Source: Dyella kyungheensis (lineage in GTDB: Bacteria > Pseudomonadota > Gammaproteobacteria > Xanthomonadales > Rhodanobacteraceae). Taken from it: a DNA stretch of 64,000 nucleotides. Below the pieces are notes generated by a model. It saw only the letters and a program-made list of their open reading frames with translations, searched no databases and had not been told where the DNA came from. The stretch lies in assembly GCF_016905005.1 (NCBI RefSeq), contig NZ_JADIKC010000001.1:186001-250000 (forward strand), in the 5' to 3' direction. Both the position numbers and the translations under genes were made by a program. Shown here piece after piece: positions 1-9,135 of the stretch. Numbering within the stretch: position 1 is the first letter of the stretch; each line of letters starts with the position of its first letter.

Positions 1-298
1 TGGGCTTGTTTTCCCAGTCCTTGGCGTCGGCCAGGCCGTCCTTGCGCTCGGTGATCACCGGCCAGCTCTTGGCCAGCTCCGCGTTCAGCGCCGTGAAGCT
101 TTCCTGCCCGGCGGGCACGTCGTCTTCCGGATAGATCGCGTTGATCGGGCACTCGGGCTCGCACAAGGTGCAATCGATGCACTCGTCCGGATCGATCACC
201 AGGAAGTTGGGGCCTTCGTGGAAGGCGTCGACAGGGCAAACCTCGACGCAGTCGGTGTATTTGCACTTGATGCAGTTGTCGGTGACGACAAAAGTCAT
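1..298 (-). CDS. fdxA: 7Fe ferredoxin FdxA (3' end outside window)
   Basis: Small electron carrier with one [3Fe-4S] and one [4Fe-4S] cluster. The ATG is at 298 and 99 residues are visible; the family is usually about 107, so only a short C-terminus is missing beyond the left edge. The N-terminus [17 protein letters not shown] and the second cluster motif [12 protein letters not shown] are almost identical to Azotobacter vinelandii ferredoxin I. Cys9, Cys17 and Cys21 fit the 3Fe site and the CxxCxxCxxxCP run the 4Fe site. The C-terminal extension rich in Asp and Glu is typical of the family. The redox partner is not evident from context. It is oriented away from the adjacent tRNA-Glu and pcnB. 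Confidence 0.93.
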   Translation of the reverse strand, partial: MTFVVTDNCIKCKYTDCVEVCPVDAFHEGPNFLVIDPDECIDCTLCEPECPINAIYPEDDVPAGQESFTALNAELAKSWPVITERKDGLADAKDWENKP

Positions 299-348
299 AC
301 GCTCTCGTGCCTGTCTTGAATGAGCCGGGGCCCGTGCCAGGCCGGAAG

Positions 349-424
349 TGGCGCTCCCTACGAGGTTCGAACTCGTGTTCCCGCCTTGAGAGGGCGGTGT
401 CCTAGGCCACTAGACGAAGGGAGC
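349..424 (-). tRNA. tRNA-Glu (anticodon CUC)
   Basis: Read on the minus strand, a full cloverleaf is seen. The 7-bp acceptor stem is GCTCCCT with AGGGAGC. The D-arm region GTCTAGTGGCCTAGGACAC is typical of tRNA-Glu. The anticodon stem CCGCC/GGCGG holds the loop CTCTCAA, giving anticodon CUC for GAG codons. The T-arm holds GTTCGAACC. The discriminator G is followed by an encoded CCA (349-351). Length is 76 nt. Confidence 0.95.
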
Positions 425-575
425 GAAATGCACCGGAGCGCGCTAGTATAGCGGAATTGCTTCGCCCGGCAATGGCCTCAGGGGCTCACGGACCGACCGG
501 GCGGAGGGCCACCAGCCCATGGGCACGGTGGAATGTGGAGGCGGCGGAACGATGTGCCGCAATCGATCGCTTTGA

Positions 576-1961
576 ATGGCGCCAAGCGCCTGCAAGGATC
601 CAAACCGCTTGAATCACGACGCAAGGACCAACGCCACGCCTGCATTGCGCATCATTCCGCGCGAGCAGCACGTGATTTCGCGCAAGAACATCAGCAAGGC
701 CGCGCTGCGCGTGCTCTACCGCCTCAATGAGGCGGGCTACCAGGCCTATCTGGTCGGCGGCGCGGTACGCGACCTCCTGCTGGGCGGCCATCCCAAGGAT
801 TTCGACGTGGCCACCAACGCCACGCCCGATGAGGTCAAGAAACTCTTCCGCAATTCGCGCCTGATCGGTCGCCGCTTCCGTCTCGCCCATGTGGTGTACG
901 GGCCGGAGATCATCGAAGTGGCGACTTTCCGCGGCACCGGCGAGGAAGAAGGCGAGGGCGACCGCCATATCGTCGACGGCCGCATCGTGCGCGACAACGT
1001 ATGGGGTTCGATCGAAGAGGACGCCATCCGCCGCGACTTCCGCGTCAACGCGCTTTACTACGACATCAGCGATTTCTCGGTGCGCGACTACGTCGGCGGC
1101 ATGCAGGACGTGGAAGATCGCGTGCTGCACCTGATCGGCGACCCGGAGACGCGCTACCGCGAAGATCCGGTGCGCATGCTGCGTGCCGTGCGTCTCGCTG
1201 CGAAGCTCAATTTCCGCATCGACAAAGCGGCTGCCGCGCCGTTCGACGAGCTGGGGCCGCTGCTGGGCGACGCCGCGCCGGCGCGCCTGTTCGACGAATC
1301 GCTCAAGCTGTTCCTTTCCGGCCACGGCCTGAAGAGCTTCCACATGCTCGAACAGACGGGCCTGCTGAAGTTCATGTTCCCGGCCACGGCGCGTGCGCTC
1401 AAGCGCGGCGACAAGGCGCTGCGCGCCTTGATCGAGCAGGGCCTGGCCAATACCGACGCGCGCGTGGCCGAAGGCAAATCGGTGACGCCGGCTTTCCTGT
1501 TTGCCGTGCTGCTGTGGGGCGAGGTGCGCGACCTGGCGCATACCTGGATCACCAAGGAGATGGAGCCGGTGGCCGCCTGGGAGCGCGCCGCCACGCACGT
1601 CATCGCCGAGCAGTGCCAGCGCGTAGCGATTCCGCGCCGTTTCACGCTCACCATGGAAGAAATCTGGGGCATGCAGCCGCGCTTCGAACAAGTGCAGCGC
1701 AAGCGCGTGTTCCGCCTGATGGCGCATCCGCGCTTTCGCGCCGCGTTCGACTTTCTGCTGCTGCGCGCGGCCGAATCGCCGGCGGTGCGCGAACTGGGCG
1801 CATGGTGGCAGCACGCGCAGCAACTGCCGCACGAAACGCTGGCGGCGGCATTGTCCGGTAGTGCAGGCGGCGCGGAAAGCAGTGCGCCCGCAGCCAAGCC
1901 GCGCAAGCGTCGCCGCCGCAAGCCGACCTCGAAGGCGGGCAACAAGTCCGATCCTGCGTGA
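576..1961 (+). CDS. pcnB: Poly(A) polymerase I
   Basis: Adds 3' poly(A) tails to RNA, marking it for exonucleolytic decay. The 461 residues carry the class II nucleotidyltransferase head: GGAVRDLLLG at about 61-70, then the metal-binding DFD at 75-77. The poly(A)-polymerase-specific block RRFRLAHVVYGPEIIEVATF follows near 99-118. The stretch IPREQHVISRKNIS (27-40) matches the N-terminal region of E. coli PcnB, and the C-terminus ends in a basic tail (RKRRRRKP). The start at 576 has no clear Shine-Dalgarno sequence, so a nearby alternative start is possible. The stop overlaps the GTG of folK (GTGA), indicating translational coupling; pcnB-folK-panBCD is a conserved proteobacterial order. Confidence 0.93.
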   Translation: MAPSACKDPNRLNHDARTNATPALRIIPREQHVISRKNISKAALRVLYRLNEAGYQAYLVGGAVRDLLLGGHPKDFDVATNATPDEVKKLFRNSRLIGRRFRLAHVVYGPEIIEVATFRGTGEEEGEGDRHIVDGRIVRDNVWGSIEEDAIRRDFRVNALYYDISDFSVRDYVGGMQDVEDRVLHLIGDPETRYREDPVRMLRAVRLAAKLNFRIDKAAAAPFDELGPLLGDAAPARLFDESLKLFLSGHGLKSFHMLEQTGLLKFMFPATARALKRGDKALRALIEQGLANTDARVAEGKSVTPAFLFAVLLWGEVRDLAHTWITKEMEPVAAWERAATHVIAEQCQRVAIPRRFTLTMEEIWGMQPRFEQVQRKRVFRLMAHPRFRAAFDFLLLRAAESPAVRELGAWWQHAQQLPHETLAAALSGSAGGAESSAPAAKPRKRRRRKPTSKAGNKSDPA

Positions 1962-2440
1962 CGCTCGCATTCATCGCACTGGGCAGCAATCTCGGCGATG
2001 CGCGCGGCCAGGTGCTGGGCGCATTCGATGCGCTGGATCGCCTGCCATACACGCGTCTGCTTGAGCGCTCGTCGCTGTACCTGACGCCGCCCTGGGGCGT
2101 GCTCGAGCAACCGGCTTTCATCAATGCGGTGGCGCGCATCGACACGACACTTTCGCCGCACGACCTGCTGGATGGTCTGTTGGGCATCGAGCGGACTGCA
2201 GGGCGCGTACGCGACGGCGAACGCTGGGGCCCGCGCACGCTCGATCTGGACGTGCTGTACATGGATGGCGTCGAGCTGTCGGACGAGCGCCTCACGCTGC
2301 CGCATCCGCGCATCGCCGAGCGTGCGTTCGTGTTGCTGCCGTTCAACGAACTGGCGCCCGGGCTGGTGCTGGCGGGCCAGGGCCGGGTAGCGGACTTGCT
2401 GGCGGCGGTGGAAACCGCCGGTTGCGAGCGACTCGCTTGA
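1958..2440 (+). CDS. folK: 6-hydroxymethyl-7,8-dihydropterin pyrophosphokinase
   Basis: Transfers pyrophosphate from ATP to 6-hydroxymethyl-dihydropterin, the step before dihydropteroate synthase in folate synthesis. The 160 residues fit the family length of about 160. GSNLGD lies at 9-14. The signature RWGPRTLDLDVL at 89-100 contains the two Mg-binding aspartates (D96, D98; E. coli D95, D97). LPHPRIAERAFVLLP near 110-125 is the other HPPK block. The GTG start overlaps the pcnB stop by 4 nt. The gene is followed 55 bp downstream by panB, so folate and pantothenate genes are probably co-transcribed. Confidence 0.94.
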   Translation: MTLAFIALGSNLGDARGQVLGAFDALDRLPYTRLLERSSLYLTPPWGVLEQPAFINAVARIDTTLSPHDLLDGLLGIERTAGRVRDGERWGPRTLDLDVLYMDGVELSDERLTLPHPRIAERAFVLLPFNELAPGLVLAGQGRVADLLAAVETAGCERLA

Positions 2441-2495
2441 GCCCTTCACGTTCCAGGCGGGATAATCCGCGTCCGCCTCCGTTCTAGGAATTTTC

Positions 2496-3326
2496 GTGTA
2501 CGCGCAAAAAGCGAACGCACCCACGCGCAAGCCGGTCACCGTACCGTCGTTGCGCGCGATGAAGGCGGAAGGCCGTCGCATCGTGATGCTCACCTGCTAC
2601 GACGCGAGCTTCGCGGCGCAGCTGGAAATGGCCGGCATCGACGTGGCCTTGGTCGGCGATTCGCTGGGCATGGTGATCCAGGGTCACAAGAGCACGCTGC
2701 CGGTGACGCTGGACCACATGGTCTATCACACCAGCATCGTCTCGCGCGGACTCGACGCCACCCTGCTCATCGCCGACCTGCCGTTCATGGCCGATCGCGA
2801 CGTGGCGCACGTGCTGGAAGCGGGCGCGCAGCTGGTTGGCGAAGGCGGCGCGGCGATGGTCAAGATCGAGGGCGCTTCGCCGCATATCCTCGAAGCGATC
2901 ACCGCCCTGGTCGAGCGCGCCATTCCCGTCTGCGCGCACCTGGGCCTGACGCCGCAATCCGTGCACAAGTTCGGCGGATTCCGCATCCAGGGCCGCGCAC
3001 AGGATGCCGCCGACCGGCTGGTGGAAGACGCCAAGGCGGTGGAGGCGGCCGGTGCCGACCTGCTGGTGCTGGAGGGCATTCCGACGGCCCTGGGCGAGCG
3101 CATCACGCGCGCCGTTTCCATTCCCACCATCGGCATTGGCGCCGGTCCGCATTGCGACGGCCAGGTGCTGGTGCTGCACGACATGCTGGCTGTGACACCC
3201 GGCAAGCGACCCAAATTCAGCAAGGATTTCCTCGCAGGACGCGATTCTGTGGCTGCGGCGATCGCGGCCTATGCCGAGGACGTGCGCAGTGGCGCCTTCC
3301 CGGCACCGGAACATGGCTTCGACTGA
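2496..3326 (+). CDS. panB: 3-methyl-2-oxobutanoate hydroxymethyltransferase
   Basis: Catalyses the first committed step of pantothenate synthesis: a hydroxymethyl group from 5,10-methylene-THF is added to alpha-ketoisovalerate, giving ketopantoate. The 276-residue protein shows the family pattern: [10 protein letters not shown] (31-40), the metal-ligand motif VGDSLGMV with Asp55, then [20 protein letters not shown] and the late block [17 protein letters not shown]. The GTG start is chosen because [13 protein letters not shown] aligns as a short N-terminal extension. panC begins 25 bp downstream, followed by panD. panE is not in the window. Confidence 0.95.
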   Translation: MYAQKANAPTRKPVTVPSLRAMKAEGRRIVMLTCYDASFAAQLEMAGIDVALVGDSLGMVIQGHKSTLPVTLDHMVYHTSIVSRGLDATLLIADLPFMADRDVAHVLEAGAQLVGEGGAAMVKIEGASPHILEAITALVERAIPVCAHLGLTPQSVHKFGGFRIQGRAQDAADRLVEDAKAVEAAGADLLVLEGIPTALGERITRAVSIPTIGIGAGPHCDGQVLVLHDMLAVTPGKRPKFSKDFLAGRDSVAAAIAAYAEDVRSGAFPAPEHGFD

Positions 3327-3351
3327 AGCCACACAGCAGAGCAAAGCAGAC

Positions 3352-4197
3352 ATGCAGACTGTGCAAGACGCCGCGGCGCTCCGCGCCACCATCCGCGGCT
3401 GGCGCGGCCAGGGCCTTACCGTGGGCTTCGTGCCCACCATGGGCAACCTTCACGCCGGTCACCACTCGCTGATCAAGCTGGCCCGTGCCCGCGCCGATCG
3501 GGTAGTGGCGAGCGTGTTCGTCAATCCCACCCAGTTCGGCCCCAACGAGGATTTCGAGCGCTATCCGCGCACGCTGGTGCAGGACCAGGTCGGCCTGGCC
3601 GAGCACGATTGCGATCTGCTGTTCGCGCCGGATGTGGCCACGCTATACCCGTTCGGTGCCGAGCACAGCGTAAGCATCCACGTGCCCCAGCTCACCGAAA
3701 CGCTGGAAGGCGCCCATCGCCCAGGCCACTTCGATGGCGTGGCCACGGTGGTGTGCAAGCTGTTCAACCTGGTGCAGCCCGATCTGGCGGTGTTCGGCCA
3801 GAAGGATTTCCAGCAGCTGAAGGTGATCGAGCGGATGGTCCGCGACCTCTCGCTGCCGGTGAAGATCATGGCTGCACCGACGCTGCGGGCCGACGATGGC
3901 CTCGCCCTGAGCTCGCGCAACCAGTACCTCTCGGCCGACGACCGCGAGCTGGCGCCGCAGATCTACGCCACCCTGCAGCAAATGCGCGAACTGGTCTCCA
4001 AGGGCCACGCCTGGCCGGTGGTCGAACAGGCGGCGGCCTCCAAGCTGGCCCGGGCCGGTTTCGAGCCCGATTACACCGCCATCCGGCGCGCCGAGGACCT
4101 GGCCGAGCCGGGCGACGGCGAGAGCGAGGGCCTGGTCGCCCTGATCGCGGCCCGGCTGGGTTCCACCCGCCTGATCGACAACTTGCCTTTCGACTGA
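3352..4197 (+). CDS. panC: Pantothenate synthetase (pantoate-beta-alanine ligase)
   Basis: Condenses pantoate with beta-alanine using ATP, releasing AMP and PPi. The 281-residue length is normal. The adenylate-forming HIGH-type motif PTMGNLHAGH is at 28-37. FVNPTQFGPNEDFERYPRT, the HFDGVATVV region and KMSKS-like SSRN (in LALSSRNQYL) are all present. The start at ATG 3352 is preferred over an in-frame upstream codon at 3271, because homologues begin immediately before this helix and the extension would overlap panB. panB supplies pantoate precursor and panD supplies beta-alanine, so panBCD forms one pathway unit. Confidence 0.95.
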   Translation: MQTVQDAAALRATIRGWRGQGLTVGFVPTMGNLHAGHHSLIKLARARADRVVASVFVNPTQFGPNEDFERYPRTLVQDQVGLAEHDCDLLFAPDVATLYPFGAEHSVSIHVPQLTETLEGAHRPGHFDGVATVVCKLFNLVQPDLAVFGQKDFQQLKVIERMVRDLSLPVKIMAAPTLRADDGLALSSRNQYLSADDRELAPQIYATLQQMRELVSKGHAWPVVEQAAASKLARAGFEPDYTAIRRAEDLAEPGDGESEGLVALIAARLGSTRLIDNLPFD

Positions 4198-4297
4198 GCG
4201 ACCCCATTGAGGCCCTGACGGGGCTCATGTTGCGACGCGGCGTGTCCCCGCTGGATAATGGCGAGCTACGCAGACCGATTTGCCGGAAACTGAAGTC

Positions 4298-4684
4298 ATG
4301 AACCTGAACATGCTCAAGGCCAAGATTCACCGTGCCACGGTGACCCACGCCGAGCTCCACTACGAAGGCTCCATCGCCATCGACGGCCTGCTGCTCGATG
4401 CGTCGGGCATCCGCGAGTATGAGCAGATCCACGCGTGGAACATCAACAACGGCAAGCGCTTCGTCACCTATGCGCTGCGTGCGGAAGAAGGCTCGGGCAT
4501 CATTTCCGTGAACGGCAGCGCCGCCCACCGCGCGCAGCCGGGCGACCTGGTCATCATCGCCGCGTTCTGCCAGTTGTCCGAAGCCGAACTGGAGCAGTTC
4601 CAGCCGACGCTGGTGTACGTGGATGCGAACAACGCCATCTCGCACACCAATCGCTCGATTCCCAAGCAGATGGCCGCTGCCTGA
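4298..4684 (+). CDS. panD: Aspartate 1-decarboxylase (self-processing)
   Basis: Makes beta-alanine from aspartate for PanC. The enzyme is a pyruvoyl protein: the proenzyme cleaves itself between Gly24 and Ser25, and Ser25 becomes the pyruvoyl cofactor. With the start at ATG 4298 the sequence HYEGSIAID places Gly-Ser exactly at 24-25, which supports this start over the TTG at 4280. The 128 residues match the usual 126. The [12 protein letters not shown] and [18 protein letters not shown] blocks are typical. It lies 100 bp after panC and is followed by a GC-rich hairpin. Confidence 0.95.
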   Translation: MNLNMLKAKIHRATVTHAELHYEGSIAIDGLLLDASGIREYEQIHAWNINNGKRFVTYALRAEEGSGIISVNGSAAHRAQPGDLVIIAAFCQLSEAELEQFQPTLVYVDANNAISHTNRSIPKQMAAA

Positions 4685-4691
4685 AGTTTGC

Positions 4692-4713
4692 CGCCCCGCT
4701 TTCGAGCGGGGCG
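4692..4713 (+). terminator. Hairpin after panD
   Basis: A perfect 9-bp GC-rich stem (CGCCCCGCT / AGCGGGGCG) closed by a TTCG tetraloop lies 8 nt after the panD stop. There is no T-run behind it, so it could be a weak terminator or an mRNA 3' stabiliser between panD and pgi. Confidence 0.5.
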
Positions 4714-4796
4714 TGGATGCGCTGCAACAATCTGCTGGCGCATGATGCGCGAAGCTGCGTAAGATCGACGTTCCCTTCGCCGAGCATGAGTCCCCC

Positions 4797-6437
4797 ATGT
4801 CGTCCGAGCGCCGTCCGTCTTTTCTGGCAGAACATCTCGATCGCCTGGCAGGTACCCACCTGCGTGAATTGCTGAAGGACGCCGCGCGCGGCAAACGGCT
4901 GCGACACCGGCTCGGGCCGATCCTGCTGGACCTCAGCCGGCAGAAGCTCGACCAGTCCGCGCTCGATGCGCTGGGCGCGCATGTCGAAGCCAGCGGCTGG
5001 CAGGCCGCGCGCGACGCCATGTTCGCGGGCGAGGCCATCAATACCTCCGAAGACCGCCCGGTACTGCATACCGCGCTGCGTGCGTCCGGTTCGCAGCTGC
5101 CATCGGCTGCACCGCGCGATGCGCTGAAGGAAATCGCGCAGACCCTGCAGCGCATCGATGCGCTGACCAAGGCCGTCGAACTCGGCGACGCCACCGCCTT
5201 TGGCGTGGCGCCCGGCATCACCGACATCGTCAACATCGGCATCGGCGGCTCGGATCTCGGGCCCCGCCTCGCCGTGCGTGCGCTGACGCCGTATCACGTG
5301 CCCGGCCTGCGCAGCCATTTCCTCACCAACGTCGATGGCCAGTCGGCCTATGAGCTGATGCATCAGCTCGATCCCAGGCGCACGCTGGTGATCGTGGTGT
5401 CCAAGACGTTCACCACGCAGGAAACGCTGCTCAACGGCAACGTCATGCGCGACTGGATCAGCCGTGCCTACGACGGCGACAACGCGGCTGTGTCGCGGCA
5501 CTTCCTGGCGGTGAGCGCCAACGTGGCCGAAGCGGAGAAGTGGGGCGTGCCGGCGGCGCAGGTGTATCCGATGTGGGACTTCGTCGGCGGCCGTTTCTCG
5601 GTGTGGTCGGCAGTGGGTTTGTCGCTGGCGCTGTCGATCGGCTCGTACAACTTCCATCAGTTCCTGAAGGGCGCCGCGCTGGTCGACGATCATTTCCGCA
5701 GCGCGGCGTGGTCGGAAAACCTGCCGGTGTTGCTGAGCCTGGTGGAGTACTGGAACCGCGATGCACAGGGCCGCGGCAGTCGTGCTGTGATTCCCTACGC
5801 AGATCTGCTCACCGATCTCACCTCGTATCTGCAGCAGCTGGAAATGGAGAGCCTGGGCAAGCAGGTGACCAAGCAGGGCCAGCCGGTGGCGCAGCCCACC
5901 TCGGCGGTGGTGTGGGGCAGCGTGGGCACGAATGCGCAGCACGCGTATTTCCAGTCGTTGCATCAGGGCACCGACACCGTGCCGCTGGAATTCATCGGCG
6001 TGGTGAAGCCCGCGCACGATCTCACCGCCAATCACGAAGCGCTGCTGTCGAACCTGCTCGCGCAGGCGGCCGCGCTGGCGCTCGGCAAGACGTTCGACGA
6101 GGCGCTGGCCGAGGCGAAGAGCGGGTCGGACGAAGAACGCCGCGTGCTGGCCGCGCAACGCACCTTCCCCGGCGATCGTCCGAGCACGGTGATGCTGCTG
6201 GATGCGCTGACGCCGGAAAGCCTGGGCGCGCTGATCGCGCTTTACGAGCACAAGGTGTTCATGCTCGGCCACCTGTGGGGCATCAACGCGTTCGACCAGT
6301 GGGGCGTGGAGCTGGGCAAGTCGATCGCGCGGCAGATCTTGCCGGCGCTGGATGAGAGCGGGGCGAAGAGTGTTGCCGGTCTGGATGCGTCGACGCAGGC
6401 GTTGATCGAGGTGATTCGCGAGCGCCGCAAGGTCTAA
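4797..6437 (+). CDS. pgi: Glucose-6-phosphate isomerase
   Basis: Interconverts glucose-6-phosphate and fructose-6-phosphate in glycolysis and gluconeogenesis. The 546 residues equal the usual bacterial length. Sugar-phosphate isomerase motifs are clear: NIGIGGSDLGPRLA, VSKTFTTQETLLN, the catalytic block WGSVGTNAQHAYFQSLHQGT, and the C-terminal GINAFDQWGVELGKSIA with the active-site lysine. The ATG at 4797 is the natural family start. The gene is convergent with queG; a REP hairpin fills the 87-bp gap between them. Confidence 0.95.
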   Translation: MSSERRPSFLAEHLDRLAGTHLRELLKDAARGKRLRHRLGPILLDLSRQKLDQSALDALGAHVEASGWQAARDAMFAGEAINTSEDRPVLHTALRASGSQLPSAAPRDALKEIAQTLQRIDALTKAVELGDATAFGVAPGITDIVNIGIGGSDLGPRLAVRALTPYHVPGLRSHFLTNVDGQSAYELMHQLDPRRTLVIVVSKTFTTQETLLNGNVMRDWISRAYDGDNAAVSRHFLAVSANVAEAEKWGVPAAQVYPMWDFVGGRFSVWSAVGLSLALSIGSYNFHQFLKGAALVDDHFRSAAWSENLPVLLSLVEYWNRDAQGRGSRAVIPYADLLTDLTSYLQQLEMESLGKQVTKQGQPVAQPTSAVVWGSVGTNAQHAYFQSLHQGTDTVPLEFIGVVKPAHDLTANHEALLSNLLAQAAALALGKTFDEALAEAKSGSDEERRVLAAQRTFPGDRPSTVMLLDALTPESLGALIALYEHKVFMLGHLWGINAFDQWGVELGKSIARQILPALDESGAKSVAGLDASTQALIEVIRERRKV

Positions 6438-6440
6438 AAA

Positions 6441-6520
6441 ACTGTGGGAGCGCACCCTGTGCGCGACTCGGCCTTGCCTTGACGCAAGGCTGAGTCGCGC
6501 ACAGGGTGCGCTCCCACAGT
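6441..6520. repeat. REP-type palindrome, copy 1
   Basis: A 29-bp perfect inverted repeat (6441-6469 with 6492-6520) has outer ends ACTGTGGGAGCGCACC and inner ends GCGCGACTC. Inside it, GCCTTGC/GCAAGGC extends the hairpin. It fills the space between the convergent genes pgi and queG and may act as a transcription-end or mRNA-stability element. Related copies occur at 18305-18372, 27266-27349 and 51552-51617. Confidence 0.85.
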
Positions 6521-6524
6521 ATTC

Positions 6525-7601
6525 TCAAATGCTATGCGGGTGACGCCCCAGCGCCCACGCCACATGCTCGCGCACGATCTCCGACGGATGATCCGCACGC
6601 GCAAGCAACGCCTGCCGCACCTCCTCCGAATCAGGCGCATTGCCCAACGCCACCGCGATATTGCGCAGCCAGCCTTCGTAGCCGGTGCGGCGGATGGCCA
6701 TGCCTTCCGTGCGTTGCAGGAATTCCTGCTCGCTCCAGCCGAACAGTTCCACCAGCTTCGCGCCGTCGAGACGGTGGCGCGGCGCGAAGTCCGGTTCCGT
6801 CGCATCCTGCGCGAACTTGTTCCAGGGGCAGATCAGCTGGCAGTCGTCGCAGCCGAAAATGCGGTTGCCCATCGGCGCCCGCAGGTCTTCGGGAATGCTG
6901 CCGCGCAACTCGATGGTGAGATAGGAAATGCAGCGTCGCGCATCGAGTTTGTAGGGACCGACGATGGCCTGCGTGGGGCAGATGTCGATGCAGCGGCGAC
7001 AGCTGCCGCAATGCGCGCTGGCCGGCGCATCGATGGGCAGCGGCAGGTTGGTGTACAACTCGCCGAGGAAAAAGTACGACCCGGCGCTGCGGTTGATCAG
7101 CACGGTGTGCTTGCCGATCCAGCCCAATCCTGCGTTGCGCGCGAGTGCTTTTTCCAGCACCGGCGCCGAATCGACGAAAGCTCGATAACCAAAATCGCCA
7201 ATGACGCCATGGATGCGCTCGGCGAGTTTCTGCAGGCGGTTACGCATCAGCTTGTGATAGTCGCGGCCCAGCGCATAGCGCGCCACGTAACCCGCATCGG
7301 CATCGCGCAATACATTCCACGCGTTGCGCGTGCCCGGCGGCACATAGTCCATGCGCACGGAAATCACCCGCAGCGTGCCCGGCTCCAGTTCGGCGGGACG
7401 GCTGCGCTTGTCGCCGTGGCGAGCCATGTAATCCATCTCGCCATGATGGCCGTCGTCGAGCCAGCGTTTGAGGTGCACTTCGTCCTCGCCCAGCTCGGTG
7501 CCGGCGATGCCGCAATCGGCGAAACCGAGCTCCTGCGCCCAGCGCTTGATATCGAGCGCAAGCGCAGCGTAGTCGGCAGGTGGGGCGGCAACGGAAGGCA
7601 T
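6525..7601 (-). CDS. queG: Epoxyqueuosine reductase
   Basis: Reduces epoxyqueuosine in tRNA (His, Tyr, Asn, Asp) to queuosine, the last step of Q biosynthesis, using cobalamin and two [4Fe-4S] clusters. The 358 residues fit the family. The catalytic region FVDSAPVLEKALA is near 142-155. Cluster cysteines are C198, C201, C204 and C208 (CGSCRRCIDICPT) and C224, C251, C254 and C258 (CDDCQLICPWN). A C-terminal HEAT-like segment (about 310-358) ends WALGRHPHSI. It is divergent from nnr with a 49-bp gap, the arrangement found around yjeS-yjeF-tsaE in E. coli. Confidence 0.95.
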   Translation of the reverse strand: MPSVAAPPADYAALALDIKRWAQELGFADCGIAGTELGEDEVHLKRWLDDGHHGEMDYMARHGDKRSRPAELEPGTLRVISVRMDYVPPGTRNAWNVLRDADAGYVARYALGRDYHKLMRNRLQKLAERIHGVIGDFGYRAFVDSAPVLEKALARNAGLGWIGKHTVLINRSAGSYFFLGELYTNLPLPIDAPASAHCGSCRRCIDICPTQAIVGPYKLDARRCISYLTIELRGSIPEDLRAPMGNRIFGCDDCQLICPWNKFAQDATEPDFAPRHRLDGAKLVELFGWSEQEFLQRTEGMAIRRTGYEGWLRNIAVALGNAPDSEEVRQALLARADHPSEIVREHVAWALGRHPHSI

Positions 7602-7650
7602 GGGCCTATTGTAGGCGCTAGCCCGCTGCGGGCATGCCTATAATTCACGC

Positions 7651-9135
7651 ATGACCGCCCACGACCATCGTCATTCGCTCTACACCGTCGATCAGGTGCG
7701 AGCGCTCGATCGCCGCGCCATCGACGAGCTCGGCATTCCCGCTTATGAACTGATGCAGCGCGCCGCCGCTGCCGCGCTGGTTTGCCTTCGACAGCACTGG
7801 CCGCAGGCTCGCCGGATCGCGGTGTACTGCGGCCCCGGCAACAACGGCGGCGATGGGTTCCTGCTCGGGGCGCTGGCACGCGAGGCGGGCATCCACGCCG
7901 AGGTTTTTGCGCTGGGCGAGAGCCGTGGCGACGATGCCATCCGTGCGCGTCGCGAGTTCGAGCATGGTGGCGGCACGGTCGTCGCGTGGAACGAAGCGGT
8001 CGCGCTGCCGCCGGTCGATGTGCACGTCGACGCCCTGTACGGCACCGGCCTTCAGCGTGCGCTGGCGCCGGAGGTTGCTGCGCTGGTCGGCCGCGTGCAC
8101 GCGACGGGCGCGCCGGTGTTGGCGCTGGATGTCCCATCGGGCGTCAACGCGAATACGGGCGATGTGCCGGGCGAGGCCGTGCAGGTCCAGGTCACGGTGA
8201 CGTTCATCGCGCCCAAGCGCGGTCTCTACACGGGGCTGGCGCCGGGCTACGTGGGCACGGTGCAGCTCGAATCGCTGGGTCTGCCGGAGACGCTCTGGCA
8301 AGGCGCCCGCGCCGATGCCGAACTCATGCGGCCGCAGACGCTGCCGCCGCGGCCGCGCCAATCGCACAAGGGCAACAACGGTCACGTGCTGGCGATCGGC
8401 GGCGACCACGGCACGGCGGGCGCCATTCGCCTGTGCAGCGAGGCTGCGTTGCGCGGCGGCGCGGGGCTGGTCAGCGTGGCGACGCGCGCCGAGCACCTGA
8501 TCGCACTCAACAGCGCACGGCCGGAGCTGATGGCGCACGAGGTGAACGGTCCGCAGGCGCTGGAAGCGTTGCTGCCGCGCGCCACCGTGCTCGCGGTGGG
8601 ACCTGGATTGGGGCAGGGCGCCTGGGGCCACGCCTTGTGGCTGACGGCGCTCGATGCCCAACTGCCACTGGTGCTCGACGCCGATGGCCTGAACCTGCTC
8701 GCGCGCGAGCCACGCGGTTTCTCGGGCCCGGTGGTGATGACGCCGCACCCGGGCGAGGCCGCTCGCCTGCTCGGCTGCGATACCAGGACGATTGCCATCG
8801 ACCGCTACGCCGCCGTGCGCGAACTGGCCAAGCGCTATGGCGCGGTCGTGGTGCTGAAAGGCGCGGGGAGCCTGGTGGCTGATCCGCAAGGTCGCGTGGC
8901 CGTGTGTCGATGGGGCAACCCCGGTATGGCCACGGGAGGGATGGGCGATCTGCTCACCGGCATCGTTGCGGCGCTGATGGCGCAAGGTTGCGACGCCTGG
9001 CAGGCGGCCACGCTTGGCGTGTCGTTGCACGCCCGCGCAGGCGATCTGGCGGCGAAACACGGCGGCGAGCGCGGGCTGATCGCCACCGATCTGCTGGAGC
9101 CGCTGCGTTTGCTGCTCAATGGACGGGACGCATGA
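7651..9135 (+). CDS. nnr: Bifunctional NAD(P)H-hydrate epimerase/dehydratase
   Basis: Repairs damaged NAD(P)H hydrates: the N-terminal half epimerises the R and S forms, and the C-terminal half dehydrates S-NAD(P)HX using ADP. The 494 residues contain the YjeF_N motif CGPGNNGGDG at 60-69, then the carbohydrate-kinase-like half with KGNNGHVLAIGGDHGTAGA, VVMTPHPGEAARLL and the signature NPGMATGGMGDLLTG. Length is as expected for the fused form (E. coli 515). Its stop overlaps the tsaE start by ATGA, indicating coupling. Confidence 0.94.
   Translation: MTAHDHRHSLYTVDQVRALDRRAIDELGIPAYELMQRAAAAALVCLRQHWPQARRIAVYCGPGNNGGDGFLLGALAREAGIHAEVFALGESRGDDAIRARREFEHGGGTVVAWNEAVALPPVDVHVDALYGTGLQRALAPEVAALVGRVHATGAPVLALDVPSGVNANTGDVPGEAVQVQVTVTFIAPKRGLYTGLAPGYVGTVQLESLGLPETLWQGARADAELMRPQTLPPRPRQSHKGNNGHVLAIGGDHGTAGAIRLCSEAALRGGAGLVSVATRAEHLIALNSARPELMAHEVNGPQALEALLPRATVLAVGPGLGQGAWGHALWLTALDAQLPLVLDADGLNLLAREPRGFSGPVVMTPHPGEAARLLGCDTRTIAIDRYAAVRELAKRYGAVVVLKGAGSLVADPQGRVAVCRWGNPGMATGGMGDLLTGIVAALMAQGCDAWQAATLGVSLHARAGDLAAKHGGERGLIATDLLEPLRLLLNGRDA

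Noticed and set aside
486-1970. 494-codon open frame antisense to pcnB
   Set aside because: High-GC shadow frame: no recognisable domain, Arg/His/Ala-rich, and pcnB on the other strand is certain. The same reasoning removes 9765-12461 (-), 21710-23446 (-), 47917-50979 (-) and 54584-57328 (+).
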